A stretch of 64,000 nt of DNA from CATQHW01 sp965215345 (GTDB taxonomy: Bacteria > Spirochaetota > Spirochaetia > SZUA-6 > Bin103): positions 2,976,001 through 3,040,000 of the forward strand of contig CBDCDL010000002.1 in NCBI GenBank assembly GCA_965215345.1, written 5' to 3'. Numbering within the stretch: position 1 is the stretch's first letter; each line of letters begins with the position of its first letter. Of the stretch, positions 18,759 to 26,885 are shown in pieces. The notes beneath the pieces are model-generated. The model ran no database searches. It was not told the origin of the DNA and worked only from the letters and a program-made list of their open reading frames with translations. The translations under genes were made by a program, and so were the position numbers.

Positions 18759-18831
18759 GGGCGGTTAGCTCAGTCGGGAGAGCGCCTGGTTTACACCCAG
18801 GAGGTCGGCGGTTCGAGCCCGTCACCGCCCA
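18759..18831 (+). tRNA. tRNA-Val (anticodon TAC)
   Basis: A 73-nt cloverleaf. The acceptor GGGCGGT pairs with ACCGCCC, the D arm is AGCTCAGTCGGGAGAGC, the anticodon stem CCTGG/CCAGG encloses loop TTTACAC (anticodon TAC), and the T arm is CGGTTCGAGCCCG. CCA is not encoded. It lies between the divergent amidase and the permease gene, whose ATG starts 8 nt downstream. Confidence 0.95.
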
Positions 18832-18838
18832 TCACGAC

Positions 18839-19987
18839 ATGAGCACCCAGCCCGCGGCCACGATACGGCGTTCGCTGCGGGGTTGGTCCCTGTTCGCGGT
18901 CGGCGTGGGAGCGGTCGTGCTGGGCGCGGCGCTTGCCGGCCGAGCGCTGCGCACGCCGACCGCGGAGCAGGCGTTCGATCCGGTGACTTGGTCCGACCGG
19001 GTACAGGCGTTCACGACCATATTCCTGGGCATCTTCATCGAGGCGGTGCCGTTCGTGGCAATCGGCGCGTTGCTGTCCGGCGTGATCGAGATGGGGGTGA
19101 GCACGCGGACGCTGGCCCGTTGGGTGCCGGCACGGACGGGGGCGGGCGTGCTCGCCGGCGCGGCGCTTGGCATGGTGTTCCCGGTCTGTGAGTGCGGCGT
19201 CGTGCTGGTCGTCCGCCGGCTGCTGGGCAAGGGACTCCCGCCGCCGGTCGCGATCGCCTTTCTGCTCGGCGCGCCGGTCCTCAATCCGGTCGTGATCGCC
19301 AGCACGGCCACGGCGTTCGGGTTCGGCTGGATGCTCATCGGCCGCCTGGCGCTCACGCTCGTCGTCGCGGTCACGGTCGCCGCCGCGTTTCGCCGCGCCG
19401 GTCCGGCAAACATCCTGCTGGCGGCCAATGGGGTGGCCAATGGGGTGGCCAATGGGGTGGAAGGAGCGGCCTGCTCTGCCGGGAGCGGCCACGCGGACCA
19501 TCACGAGCACGAACACGAGCACGAGCACGACCACGGCCCTCATGACCGGCCGGCCCCGGAGCGCCGCAGCATCCGATCCTTCGCCCGCGACGCGTTGCTG
19601 CACGGCTCGGCCGACCTGTTCGACATGGGTCGCTACCTCGTCATCGGCTGCGGCCTGGCCGCCCTCCTGCAGACCCTGATGCCGCAGTCGGTCCTCCTGG
19701 ACATCGGCCGCGGCGGGGCGGCGTCGGTGGCGGCCATGCAGGGGCTCGGCTACCTGCTCTCGGTGTGCTCCTCCGTCGATGCCTTCCTTGCGCTGGCGTT
19801 TACCGCCACCTTCGCGCCGGCCTCGATCCTGGCGTTCCTGGTGTTCGGACCGATGGTCGACGTCAAGAGCACCCTGCTGTTCCTGAGCGTCTTCCGCACC
19901 AGGGCGGTCGTCTACCTGGTCGTGCTGCCGCTGGTGCTCACCTTCGCGGCCGCACTGATCGTGCACAACCTGGTGCCCTGGGCATGA
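18839..19987 (+). CDS. Permease of the DUF318/UPF0718 family with His-rich loop
   Basis: A 382-residue membrane protein with about eight helices in two halves. Each half has family motifs: FIEAVPFVAIGALLSGVIE, VFPVCECGVVLVVRRLLGKG and GAPVLNPVVI in the first, LGYLLSVCSSVDAFLAL and FLVFGPMVDVKS in the second. The central loop holds three NGVA-type repeats and then a metal-binding-looking stretch (HADHHEHEHEHEHDHGPHD). The family has been linked to heavy-metal or arsenic export, but the substrate is not known here. ATG 18839 follows tRNA-Val directly. The stop overlaps the next gene (ATGA), which encodes the usual partner of this permease. Confidence 0.87.
   Translation: MSTQPAATIRRSLRGWSLFAVGVGAVVLGAALAGRALRTPTAEQAFDPVTWSDRVQAFTTIFLGIFIEAVPFVAIGALLSGVIEMGVSTRTLARWVPARTGAGVLAGAALGMVFPVCECGVVLVVRRLLGKGLPPPVAIAFLLGAPVLNPVVIASTATAFGFGWMLIGRLALTLVVAVTVAAAFRRAGPANILLAANGVANGVANGVEGAACSAGSGHADHHEHEHEHEHDHGPHDRPAPERRSIRSFARDALLHGSADLFDMGRYLVIGCGLAALLQTLMPQSVLLDIGRGGAASVAAMQGLGYLLSVCSSVDAFLALAFTATFAPASILAFLVFGPMVDVKSTLLFLSVFRTRAVVYLVVLPLVLTFAAALIVHNLVPWA
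19423..19458. repeat. 12-bp tandem triplication in the permease gene
   Basis: GGCCAATGGGGT is present three times in a row, in frame, giving NGVANGVANGV in the central loop just before the His-rich stretch. Confidence 0.92.
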
Positions 19988-20742
19988 GCATGCGCGGGCT
20001 TGACCGGCCGCGGCTGCTGGCGGCTGTCGTGCTGTACGGGATCGTCGCGATACTGCTGCATCGCCTGCTGTCGGGCACGCTGGTCTACTACATCAACCAG
20101 CGCTATGCGTGGCTCACCTGGATTGCGGTGGCCGGCCTCGGCGCCATGGCGTTGGCGCTGGCGGGAACCGCCTGGCGCGGTGGCCGCCGGCGCGGCCGGC
20201 CCGCGCACGGCGTACGCGTGACCTGGAGCGCCCTGGCGGTGCTCGCGCTTCCGGTGGCCTTCGGGCTGGCGCCGGAGCAGCCCCTGGGGGCGGCGGCACT
20301 CGGCAACCGGGAGGTCGCCGTGGCCAGCCTCCCACCGACCGCCCTGCAGTCGACGACGGCCGGACGGGCAACGCGGAGCGCTGCCTCGGAGGCGCTGGGC
20401 CGATCGATGCTCGACTGGCTGTTCGAGTTCCACGTCGCCGATGACCCGGACCGGTTCGCCGGGCAGGAGGCGCGGATCACGGGGTTCGTGTCGCGCGATG
20501 CCACGCTCCGAGCGAACCAGGTGCAACTGAGCCGTTTTGTGTTGAGCTGCTGCGTCGCGGACGCGACGCCGATCGGGATCATCGCCGAGGCCGCGGAGCT
20601 CGCCCTGGTGCCGGACGACCAGTGGCTGACGGTCGAGGGCCGCTTCACGGTGGCAGAGATCGACGGCGAACGGATGCCGGTCCTGGTCGCCGTGGACGTG
20701 GAGCAGATCGATCCACCGCCGGTCCCCTATCTCTACTACTGA
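19984..20742 (+). CDS. DUF1980/TIGR03943-like membrane protein (YcgQ-like)
   Basis: A 252-residue protein that usually travels with the DUF318 permease. It has two N-terminal membrane helices (about 9-28 and 41-60), a third near 80-95, and a C-terminal soluble domain with FAGQEARITGFVSRD, LSRFVLSCCVADATPIG and DDQWLTVEGRF, motifs of this family. The SCCVAD cysteines could bind metal. Its start overlaps the permease stop (ATGA), so the two are translationally coupled and probably form one transport system. Exact function unknown. Confidence 0.84.
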   Translation: MSMRGLDRPRLLAAVVLYGIVAILLHRLLSGTLVYYINQRYAWLTWIAVAGLGAMALALAGTAWRGGRRRGRPAHGVRVTWSALAVLALPVAFGLAPEQPLGAAALGNREVAVASLPPTALQSTTAGRATRSAASEALGRSMLDWLFEFHVADDPDRFAGQEARITGFVSRDATLRANQVQLSRFVLSCCVADATPIGIIAEAAELALVPDDQWLTVEGRFTVAEIDGERMPVLVAVDVEQIDPPPVPYLYY

Positions 20743-20745
20743 TCG

Positions 20746-22095
20746 ATGCAGCCTCTGGACCGGCATGCGCTGGCCACGCTTGGCGTGGCTGCGGTCGTCG
20801 CGGTGGTGGCGGCGGCCGTGGGCGACCGGGTCGGTCTGCAGGTCGTCTCCCTGACGCCGGCGCACGGGACCGAGCACGTCTCCACGCTGGCGACGATCGA
20901 GATCCGGTTCTCGGAGCCGGTCGATCCAGCCGCGCGTTCGTCGACCCTGGCGATCGAGCCTCCGGTCTCCGGATCGCTGCGCTGGGGCAGCCGCACCCTG
21001 CGCTTCGATCCGGACCGCACGCTGTCCGGGCGCACGCGCTACACGGTGCGGCTCGACGGATCCGTGCGGGCAGCGTCCGGACGCCGTCTGCGCGGCACGG
21101 TCGAGTGGAGCTTCGACACCGGGGCGCTGCGCATCGCCTACGTGGCTGACGGAGCGGCCGAACGGGCCCGGATCGCCGCCCGTGCCCTGGACACGAACGA
21201 CGGCAGGGCGGAAGCCGGCGACGAACGGACCCTGGCGTCGTTCGAGCGGCCGGTGCGCGACTTCCACCAGTCGCCGGACGGCGGCTCGCTGGTCGTCACG
21301 CTGGGCACCGACGTGTTCGCCGCGGACCTCTGGCTGGTCGACTCCGCAGGCGGTCAGCGCGAGCTGCTGGGGTGCGGCGGGGCGGAGTGCAGTGCGGCCC
21401 GATGGGCTCCCGACGGGGAGACCATCGTCTTCTCGAGGCGCCGGCTGCCGTTGCCGCCGCGTCCCTGGCTGCTGGATCCTGCCACCGGCGACCTGTGGCC
21501 GCTCATGGAACAGGAAGTGATCGGCTTCGACCCGCGCTGGTCGGACGACGGAGCGTGGGTGGCGTTCGTATCGCCCGTGGAAGGGGGTTTGCGCGTCGTC
21601 AACGTAGCCGATGGTCGGACGGTGCTCGTACCGACGCGGGCCGCGGCTCCGGCGGCGTGGCGGCCCGGAGCGCGAGAGATCCTCACCTCCGACCTGCGCG
21701 AGGGGGAAGCAGGCCGGGCCGTGGACCTGCTGATAGCGATCGACCTGACCGACCTCACGGTGCGATGGGCGCTCGGGCCCGAACAGGGCGCCGACCGGGC
21801 GCCGGTGTGGGCGCCGGGCGGAGATCGCTTCGCGTTCATCCGCGCAGCCGGCGAGGGGGAGCAGGTGTGGCTGGCAACCGACGCGGGCGGGCCGTACTTC
21901 GAGGCCGAGCCGCTGGCCGCCGCGCCGGGACTCACGTACCGGGAGATCCTGTTCGCACCCGGCGGAGAGTTGCTGGCGGCGCAGCGGTCGCGGCTGGACG
22001 TGGCGTTCCCGGAGCCCGAGGTGGTCGTGTTCGACCTCGACGGTCGGGAGCTGGCGGTGATCGCGGGCGCGACGACGCCCCGCTGGCTGCCATGA
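20746..22095 (+). CDS. Exported Ig-like plus beta-propeller (TolB/WD40-like) protein
   Basis: A 449-residue protein with one N-terminal membrane segment (about 9-27) and a Big_5-type Ig-like domain (VSLTPAHGTEHVSTLATIEI, SEPVD, about 33-130). Repeated PD40-like blades follow (DFHQSPDGGSLVVTLG, ARWAPDGETIVFSR, DPRWSDDGAWVAFVS, PVWAPGGDRFAFIR). It likely faces the periplasm. Such proteins are common in spirochaetes, without known ligands. It starts 3 nt after the previous stop and its own stop overlaps the next start (ATGA), so it is part of the same unit as the permease pair. Confidence 0.78.
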   Translation: MQPLDRHALATLGVAAVVAVVAAAVGDRVGLQVVSLTPAHGTEHVSTLATIEIRFSEPVDPAARSSTLAIEPPVSGSLRWGSRTLRFDPDRTLSGRTRYTVRLDGSVRAASGRRLRGTVEWSFDTGALRIAYVADGAAERARIAARALDTNDGRAEAGDERTLASFERPVRDFHQSPDGGSLVVTLGTDVFAADLWLVDSAGGQRELLGCGGAECSAARWAPDGETIVFSRRRLPLPPRPWLLDPATGDLWPLMEQEVIGFDPRWSDDGAWVAFVSPVEGGLRVVNVADGRTVLVPTRAAAPAAWRPGAREILTSDLREGEAGRAVDLLIAIDLTDLTVRWALGPEQGADRAPVWAPGGDRFAFIRAAGEGEQVWLATDAGGPYFEAEPLAAAPGLTYREILFAPGGELLAAQRSRLDVAFPEPEVVVFDLDGRELAVIAGATTPRWLP

Positions 22096-22511
22096 AGGCG
22101 CGAGCCGCGGCGGACGGCTTCGCGATCCTGTTCGTCGACGGCGACTGCGTGCTCTGCCGGCGCCTGTCGCGGATCGTGCTGCAAGGGGACACCGCCGGTC
22201 GGCTGCGGGTCGCTCCGCTCGCCGGGGTGACCGCCCGCCGGCTGCTGACTCCTGCGGATCGGACGCAGGACGACTGGGTCGTGCTGGTCGAGGGGCCGCG
22301 GACGCTGCGGGCCGTCGACGCCGTGGTACGCACGCTGCAACTGATGGGAGGACGGTTCGGCCTCCTGGCGCGCGGCACCCTGCTGCTGCCCCGTCCACTG
22401 CGCGCGGCGGTCTACCGGTTCGTCGCCAGCCGCCGCCGCGCGTGGTTCGGGCGGGTCGAGTCGTGTCCCCTGCCGGCGAGCGAACGCCGGCCTGACGCCG
22501 TCCTCGACTGA
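22092..22511 (+). CDS. Thiol-disulfide oxidoreductase DCC family protein
   Basis: A 139-residue protein with the family signature DGDCVLCRRL (Asp16 to Cys22; cysteines 19 and 22 form the CxxC site) and the later DDWVVLVEGPRTLRAVDAVVRTLQ stretch, then FRFVASRR-like YRFVASRRRAWFG. DCC proteins are thioredoxin-like and of poorly known function. ATG 22092 overlaps the stop of the propeller gene. It ends the four-gene run starting at 18839. Confidence 0.87.
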   Translation: MKARAAADGFAILFVDGDCVLCRRLSRIVLQGDTAGRLRVAPLAGVTARRLLTPADRTQDDWVVLVEGPRTLRAVDAVVRTLQLMGGRFGLLARGTLLLPRPLRAAVYRFVASRRRAWFGRVESCPLPASERRPDAVLD

Positions 22512-22612
22512 CCCGGACCGCGCCGGATGCGGCGTCGCGCCGGCAGTAGGCCGGAGCGGATGCTTGGCCGTATACTCTCGTTCCCAGGGCCGGAGCGGCA
22601 TCCGGCCGGTGA

Positions 22613-22618
22613 GAGGAG
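22613..22618 (+). promoter_or_regulatory. Shine-Dalgarno of pdxS
   Basis: GAGGAG lies six bases before the ATG at 22625, one of the few strong ribosome binding sites in the window. It fixes the pdxS start. A TATACT -10-like hexamer stands upstream at 22571 without a clear -35. Confidence 0.65.
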
Positions 22619-22624
22619 TTCGCT

Positions 22625-23521
22625 ATGGCGGGAGAGATGCAGGATACCGGTACGTGGACGGTCAAGACCGGGCTGGCTCAGATGCTGAAGGGCGGAGTGA
22701 TCATGGACGTGGTCACCGCCGACCAGGCCAGGATCGCCGAAGACGCCGGCGCGGTCTCGGTGATGGCGCTCGAACGGGTGCCTGCCGACATCCGCAAGGC
22801 CGGCGGCGTGGCGCGCATGGCCGACCCGACCAGGATCGAGGAGATCAAGCGCGCCGTCACGATTCCGGTCATGGCCAAGTGCCGTATCGGCCACTTCGTC
22901 GAAGCGCAGGTCCTGCAGTCCCTGGAGATCGACTACATCGACGAGTCCGAGGTGCTGACTCCGGCCGACGAGGACAACCACGTGTGGAAGCACGACTTCA
23001 CGGTGCCGTTCGTGTGCGGCTGCCGGAACCTGGGTGAGGCGCTGCGGCGCATCCGCGAGGGGGCCGCCATGATCCGCACCAAGGGTGAAGCCGGCACCGG
23101 CAACGTGGTCGAGGCGGTGCGCCACGCCCGCACCGTGCTGCAGGCGGTGCGACGGGTGCAGGGCCTGAACGACAGCGAGCTTTCGGCGTTCGCGAAGGAC
23201 ATTCAGGCGCCGTTCGAGCTGGTGGCGCAGCTACGCGCAGACGGCTCGCTGCCGGTCGTCAACTTCGCGGCCGGCGGCATCGCCACGCCGGCGGACGCGG
23301 CGCTGATGATGCAGCTCGGCGTCGACGGCGTGTTCGTGGGCTCCGGTATCTTCAAGTCCGAGAACCCGAAGCGCATGGCGGAGGCGATCGTCAAGGCGAC
23401 CACCAACTACGACGATCCGGACATCCTGGCGGCGGTTTCGCGCGGGCTGGGCGAGCCCATGCGCGGGCTGGAGATGGCGGCGATCCCGGAAGGGGAACAG
23501 CTCGCCGTACGCGGCTGGTAG
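22625..23521 (+). CDS. pdxS: Pyridoxal 5'-phosphate synthase subunit PdxS
   Basis: Builds PLP from ribose 5-phosphate, glyceraldehyde 3-phosphate and ammonia. The 298-residue TIM-barrel protein has Asp28 (IMDVVT), Lys85 (VMAKCRIGHF, ribose imine) and Lys153 (MIRTKGEAGTGN, second catalytic lysine), plus YIDESEVLTPADE. Length and start are standard, with a good ribosome binding site. pdxT follows after 3 nt. Twelve PdxS and twelve PdxT subunits form the complex in known species. Confidence 0.98.
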   Translation: MAGEMQDTGTWTVKTGLAQMLKGGVIMDVVTADQARIAEDAGAVSVMALERVPADIRKAGGVARMADPTRIEEIKRAVTIPVMAKCRIGHFVEAQVLQSLEIDYIDESEVLTPADEDNHVWKHDFTVPFVCGCRNLGEALRRIREGAAMIRTKGEAGTGNVVEAVRHARTVLQAVRRVQGLNDSELSAFAKDIQAPFELVAQLRADGSLPVVNFAAGGIATPADAALMMQLGVDGVFVGSGIFKSENPKRMAEAIVKATTNYDDPDILAAVSRGLGEPMRGLEMAAIPEGEQLAVRGW

Positions 23522-23524
23522 CAC

Positions 23525-24190
23525 ATGGCGGTAGGCGTCCTGGCGCTGCAGGGCGATGTCCGTGAGCATCTCCATGCCCTCGCCGCCATCGGCCAGCCGG
23601 CCGCACCGGTGCGCACCGCCGCACAGCTCGAAGCGGCCGACGCGCTGATCATCCCCGGCGGGGAGAGCACGACGATCATCAATCTGCTGCACACGTTCGA
23701 CCTGGCGGAGCCGCTCTCTGCCCGGCTGACCGGCGGCATGCCGGTGTGGGGTACCTGCGCCGGCATGATCGTGCTTGCCGCGGAGGTGCTGGATCCGCGC
23801 CCGGAGCCGCTGCGGCTGATGGACATTGCCGTGCGGCGCAACGCGTACGGTCGGCAGGTGGCCAGCTTCGAGGCGTCCCTGGATGTCCGGGAGCTGGGTC
23901 CGCCGCCGTTCTGCGGCATCTTCATCCGGGCGCCGGCGGTGGAGCGGGTCGGCTCCGCGGTTCAGGTGATCGCCGCCCTGCCCGACGGGCGTCCGGTGGC
24001 CGTGCGCCAGGGCGCCATGCTGGCGACCTCGTTCCATCCGGAGCTCGCCGGGGACTACCGGTTCCATCGGTACTTCTGCTCGTTCCACGGGGCTGCGTCC
24101 GCCCGTCCCGGCGGTGCGGCGCAGCAGGGACGTGCGGCCGGGGCGCCGGTCGCAGACCGCGTGCGGCCGGCCGAGAGCCGGCTCCGCTGA
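23525..24190 (+). CDS. pdxT: PLP synthase glutaminase subunit PdxT
   Basis: Releases ammonia from glutamine and channels it to PdxS. The 221-residue class I amidotransferase has the oxyanion/GGE motif (IIPGGESTT, 42-50), nucleophile Cys78 (VWGTCAGM) and His171/Glu173 (SFHPELAGD). ALQGDVREH at the start is typical. The last 30 residues are a non-conserved Ala/Gly/Arg tail. It is directly coupled to pdxS and followed 8 nt later by another PLP-related gene. Confidence 0.96.
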   Translation: MAVGVLALQGDVREHLHALAAIGQPAAPVRTAAQLEAADALIIPGGESTTIINLLHTFDLAEPLSARLTGGMPVWGTCAGMIVLAAEVLDPRPEPLRLMDIAVRRNAYGRQVASFEASLDVRELGPPPFCGIFIRAPAVERVGSAVQVIAALPDGRPVAVRQGAMLATSFHPELAGDYRFHRYFCSFHGAASARPGGAAQQGRAAGAPVADRVRPAESRLR

Positions 24191-24198
24191 CGGCGCAC

Positions 24199-24948
24199 AT
24201 GGCCGACACGGGCCCGGCGGCGGCCGCACGGGAGCGGGCGCGGCGGATCCGCGACAACTACGACGCGGTACGGGAGCGCGTGGACGCGGCCGCCGCGCGC
24301 GCCGGCCGCGCTGCCGACTCGGTCCGGGTGATGGCGGTGACCAAGGGGTTCGCCGTGGATCATTCCCTGGCCGCCGTCGCTGCCGGACTGGATCTGTTGG
24401 GCGAGAACCGGGTGCAGGAGGCGGCGGGCAAGCACGGCGACCGCTCCAGGCATGGAGGGTGCTCGCGGCCGTACGAGTTGCATCTGGTCGGTCACCTGCA
24501 GCGCAACAAGGCCAGGGACGCGGCGCGGCTGTTCGACGCGGTGCAGTCGATAGATGCCGTACACACGGCTGCCGCTCTGGAGCGGCGCTGCGCGGTGCTC
24601 GGCCGAACGATGCCGATCCTGCTGGAGCTGAACGCCTCCGGCGAGCCGACCAAGGCCGGCTTTCCGGCTGCGGATGACCTGCTTGCGTCCGCGGAAGAGA
24701 TCGCCGCAGGCTGCCCGCATCTGTCGCTGGCCGGAGTCATGACGATCGGCGCGCACACGGACGACGAGGCGGCGGTGCGCGCCTCGTTCGCGCGGCTGCG
24801 GGCGGTCCACGAACGCCTGCTCGGCGACCACCCGGAAGCCCGCGTGTTGTCGATGGGCATGTCGCAGGACTTCGAGCTGGCGATCGAGGAAGGCGCGACG
24901 CTGATCAGGCTCGGCACCGCGCTGCTCGGGCCGCGGCCCGCGCGATGA
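24199..24948 (+). CDS. YggS/PROSC family PLP-binding homeostasis protein
   Basis: A 249-residue alanine-racemase-fold protein that binds PLP but has no known enzymatic reaction. Family members buffer free PLP. The PLP lysine lies in RVMAVTKGF, and LLGENRVQEAAGK, HLVGHLQRNKAR, MTIGAHTDDE and LSMGMSQDFELAIEEGATLIRLGTALLG are family motifs. Placement straight after pdxST, 8 nt away, supports a vitamin B6 unit. ATG 24199 gives a normal N-terminus. The stop overlaps the next gene (ATGA). Confidence 0.94.
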   Translation: MADTGPAAAARERARRIRDNYDAVRERVDAAAARAGRAADSVRVMAVTKGFAVDHSLAAVAAGLDLLGENRVQEAAGKHGDRSRHGGCSRPYELHLVGHLQRNKARDAARLFDAVQSIDAVHTAAALERRCAVLGRTMPILLELNASGEPTKAGFPAADDLLASAEEIAAGCPHLSLAGVMTIGAHTDDEAAVRASFARLRAVHERLLGDHPEARVLSMGMSQDFELAIEEGATLIRLGTALLGPRPAR

Positions 24949-25376
24949 GGCGTCCGGCCGTGAGCCGACTGGTCGCGGCGCTGCTGACCGGAACTGTGGC
25001 CGGCGCGGCGTGGGGCCAGGAACCGGCTGGCGCCGACGGAGATGGGACGGCGCCGCTGCTCGAACCGGTTCCGTACGAACGTTCCGAGTTCCCGGATTGG
25101 GCGCACGCGCTGCGCCGCGCCGAGGTGGTGGCGATCGGTTCCCTGCCGCTGACGCTGTTCGGCGTCCGGCTACTCTACGACTATACCCGCTACATCGCGC
25201 ACGGCTTTGACGCCGAGGTGCAGCCGTTCCCGTTCCGGCCGATCGGCGGCGGTCCGACGCTCACGGAGACGGAGATGCTCGGGATCGTCATCGGCGCGGC
25301 GGCGTTGTCGGTCGCGATCGCGCTCATCGACGCCGACATGCGCGTGGCAGCATCTGCCGGCCGGCAGGCGCAGTGA
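24945..25376 (+). CDS. Small exported/membrane protein of unknown function
   Basis: A 143-residue protein starting in the YggS stop (ATGA). It has a signal peptide ending near AWGQEPAG, a conserved-looking EPVPYERSEFPDWAHALRRAEVVAIGSLPLTLFG segment and two hydrophobic helices (about 60-78 and 108-128). Proteins with a PY...EFP.W...LRR pattern occur in spirochaetes, but I know no function. Its stop overlaps the RluD-family start (GTGA), so it sits within a tightly packed operon. Confidence 0.72.
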   Translation: MRRPAVSRLVAALLTGTVAGAAWGQEPAGADGDGTAPLLEPVPYERSEFPDWAHALRRAEVVAIGSLPLTLFGVRLLYDYTRYIAHGFDAEVQPFPFRPIGGGPTLTETEMLGIVIGAAALSVAIALIDADMRVAASAGRQAQ

Positions 25377-26332
25377 GGTCATCGGAAACGCTCGTCGGTG
25401 ACGAGCGCTTCGCAGGGGCGCGGCTGGACAGCTATCTGGCGACCGGGTTGCGGCTGTTTCCCCGCAGCCAGGCGCGGGCACGCGTCGACGTGGTCACCGT
25501 CAACGACCGTCCCGCGAAGCTGGCGACGCGCCTGTGCCCGGGCGACCGCGTGGCGGTCAGCTACCGCGACCCGGAGCCGCTGACTGCGGTGGCGGAGGAG
25601 ATGGAGCTGTCGATCCTCCATGAAGACGGCGACGCCATCGTGCTGGACAAGCCTCCCGGCGTGGTCACCCACCCCGGGGCGGGGAACCGGACCGGCACCC
25701 TCCTGAACGGCGTGCTCGGCCACTGCGATCGGCTGCGCGACGCGTTTCCGGACGAGCCGGTCAGGCCGGGCGTGGTGCATCGGCTGGACAAGGAGACCTC
25801 GGGAGTCATCGTCTTCGCCAAGACTCCGCACGCGCATCTGGCGTTGACCCGCCAGTTCGCCCAGCGGCGCGTGCGCAAGCGATACTTGGCGGTGGTCGAC
25901 GGACGGCCGCCTGCGGTCGGCGGCACCGTGGACCTGCCGATCGGTCGCGACGACCGCGATCGGACCCGGTTCTCGGTGGCCGCTCGGGGCAAGCCGGCGA
26001 TCACCCGCTACCGGTTGCTCGGCGGACTGGCGGGCGGACGTTCGCTGGTGCTGCTCATCCCCGTGACCGGCCGCACCCACCAGTTGCGCGTGCACCTGGC
26101 GGCGCTCGGCTGTCCCGTGGCCGGCGACGTGGTGTACGGGAAGGGGCGCCGGTCGGAGCCGGCGTCGATGCTGCTGCAGGCGTCAATGCTCCTGCATTCC
26201 GCCTCGCTGCGGCTGCGGCTGCCGGGTGCCGCGGAGCCACGGCGGTTCCGGGCTCCGCTGCCGGAGCGGTTCCGGGTGGCGCCGGGGGTGGTCGACTGCC
26301 TGCGGACCGTCAGTCCCGCAGGTGGACGTTGA
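25373..26332 (+). CDS. RluD-family 23S rRNA-type pseudouridine synthase
   Basis: Converts specific uridines to pseudouridine. The 319-residue protein has an N-terminal S4-like domain (ARLDSYLATGL...VTVNDRPAKL) and a catalytic domain with VVHRLDKETSGV, where Asp139 is the nucleophile. TGRTHQLRVHLAALGCPVAGD also fits the family. Which of RluD, RluC or RluA it equals cannot be said. GTG 25373 overlaps the previous stop. An 18-bp tandem duplication (26162-26197) doubles ASMLLQ next to the family's usual R..LHA region. Its last 23 bases overlap the convergent MBL hydrolase gene. Confidence 0.93.
   Translation: MRSSETLVGDERFAGARLDSYLATGLRLFPRSQARARVDVVTVNDRPAKLATRLCPGDRVAVSYRDPEPLTAVAEEMELSILHEDGDAIVLDKPPGVVTHPGAGNRTGTLLNGVLGHCDRLRDAFPDEPVRPGVVHRLDKETSGVIVFAKTPHAHLALTRQFAQRRVRKRYLAVVDGRPPAVGGTVDLPIGRDDRDRTRFSVAARGKPAITRYRLLGGLAGGRSLVLLIPVTGRTHQLRVHLAALGCPVAGDVVYGKGRRSEPASMLLQASMLLHSASLRLRLPGAAEPRRFRAPLPERFRVAPGVVDCLRTVSPAGGR
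26162..26197. repeat. 18-bp tandem duplication in the RluD-family gene
   Basis: GCGTCGATGCTGCTGCAG is followed by GCGTCAATGCTCCTGCAT, in frame, encoding ASMLLQ then ASMLLH. The three differences are at third codon positions or the final base, which suggests an older duplication under selection. Confidence 0.8.
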
Positions 26333-26870
26333 ACCGGCGCTCGATGCCGATCGTGGTCGGCGGCCCGTGGCCCGGCAGCACGACCTCGTGGTCGGCACGG
26401 CTGAGCAGCCGCTCGCGGACGGACCGCTGCAGCGCGGCCCGACCTTTCGCCGTCGCCGCGCTGCCGATGGCCCCGGCCGCCAGCGTGTCGCCGGTAAAGA
26501 TCACCGGTGGCAGCGCGTAGCAGACCGAATCGTCGGAGTGACCGGGCGTCGACAGCACCTCGAAGGTGAGCGCGCCGATGCGCAGCGTCTGCCCGCCGGC
26601 GACGAGGGTGGTGGGAAGCTCGGCGACGGCAGCGGCGGCGTAGATCTCGGCGCCGAACACTTTCTGGATCGCGGCCGCGCCCGCGCAGTGGCTCGGGTGA
26701 GTATGCGTCAGCATGACCGCACTCGGCGGCAGATCGCGCTGCTCGATGTGGCCGACGAGGGCGGCGTTCAGGTAGCCGGGATCGACCAGGACGCTGTAGC
26801 CGCCCGCGTCCGGCCCGATCAGATAACAGGTGGCGAAGCCACCGACGGCGAAGTGCGTGGAGATGGTCAT
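26310..26870 (-). CDS. MBL-fold metallo-hydrolase with altered metal motif
   Basis: A 186-residue metallo-beta-lactamase-fold protein of the glyoxalase II-like group. Metal ligands expected by alignment are His56 and His58 (THTHPSH), His61, His111 (TPGHSDDS), Asp128 (FTGDTL) and His168 (LPGHGPP). The family motif HxHxDH reads HTHPSH here, so the usual aspartate is Ser60 and the second metal site may be weak or absent. Substrate unknown. ATG 26870. It overlaps the 3' end of the RluD-family gene by 23 bp. The pentapeptide gene lies upstream on the same strand, 15 nt away. Confidence 0.88.
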   Translation of the reverse strand: MTISTHFAVGGFATCYLIGPDAGGYSVLVDPGYLNAALVGHIEQRDLPPSAVMLTHTHPSHCAGAAAIQKVFGAEIYAAAAVAELPTTLVAGGQTLRIGALTFEVLSTPGHSDDSVCYALPPVIFTGDTLAAGAIGSAATAKGRAALQRSVRERLLSRADHEVVLPGHGPPTTIGIERRFNVHLRD

Positions 26871-26885
26871 CGCGGTTCGGGGCGC

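Noticed and set aside
18791..19966. Minus-strand open frame of 391 codons ending in DGLEPPTSWV
   Set aside because: It is antisense to tRNA-Val and the permease gene. The ending is the typical antisense tRNA artefact.
22571..22608. Riboswitch before pdxS
   Set aside because: Only a short GGCCGG/CCGGCC hairpin and a TATACT hexamer are seen in about 110 bp, with no known aptamer core.
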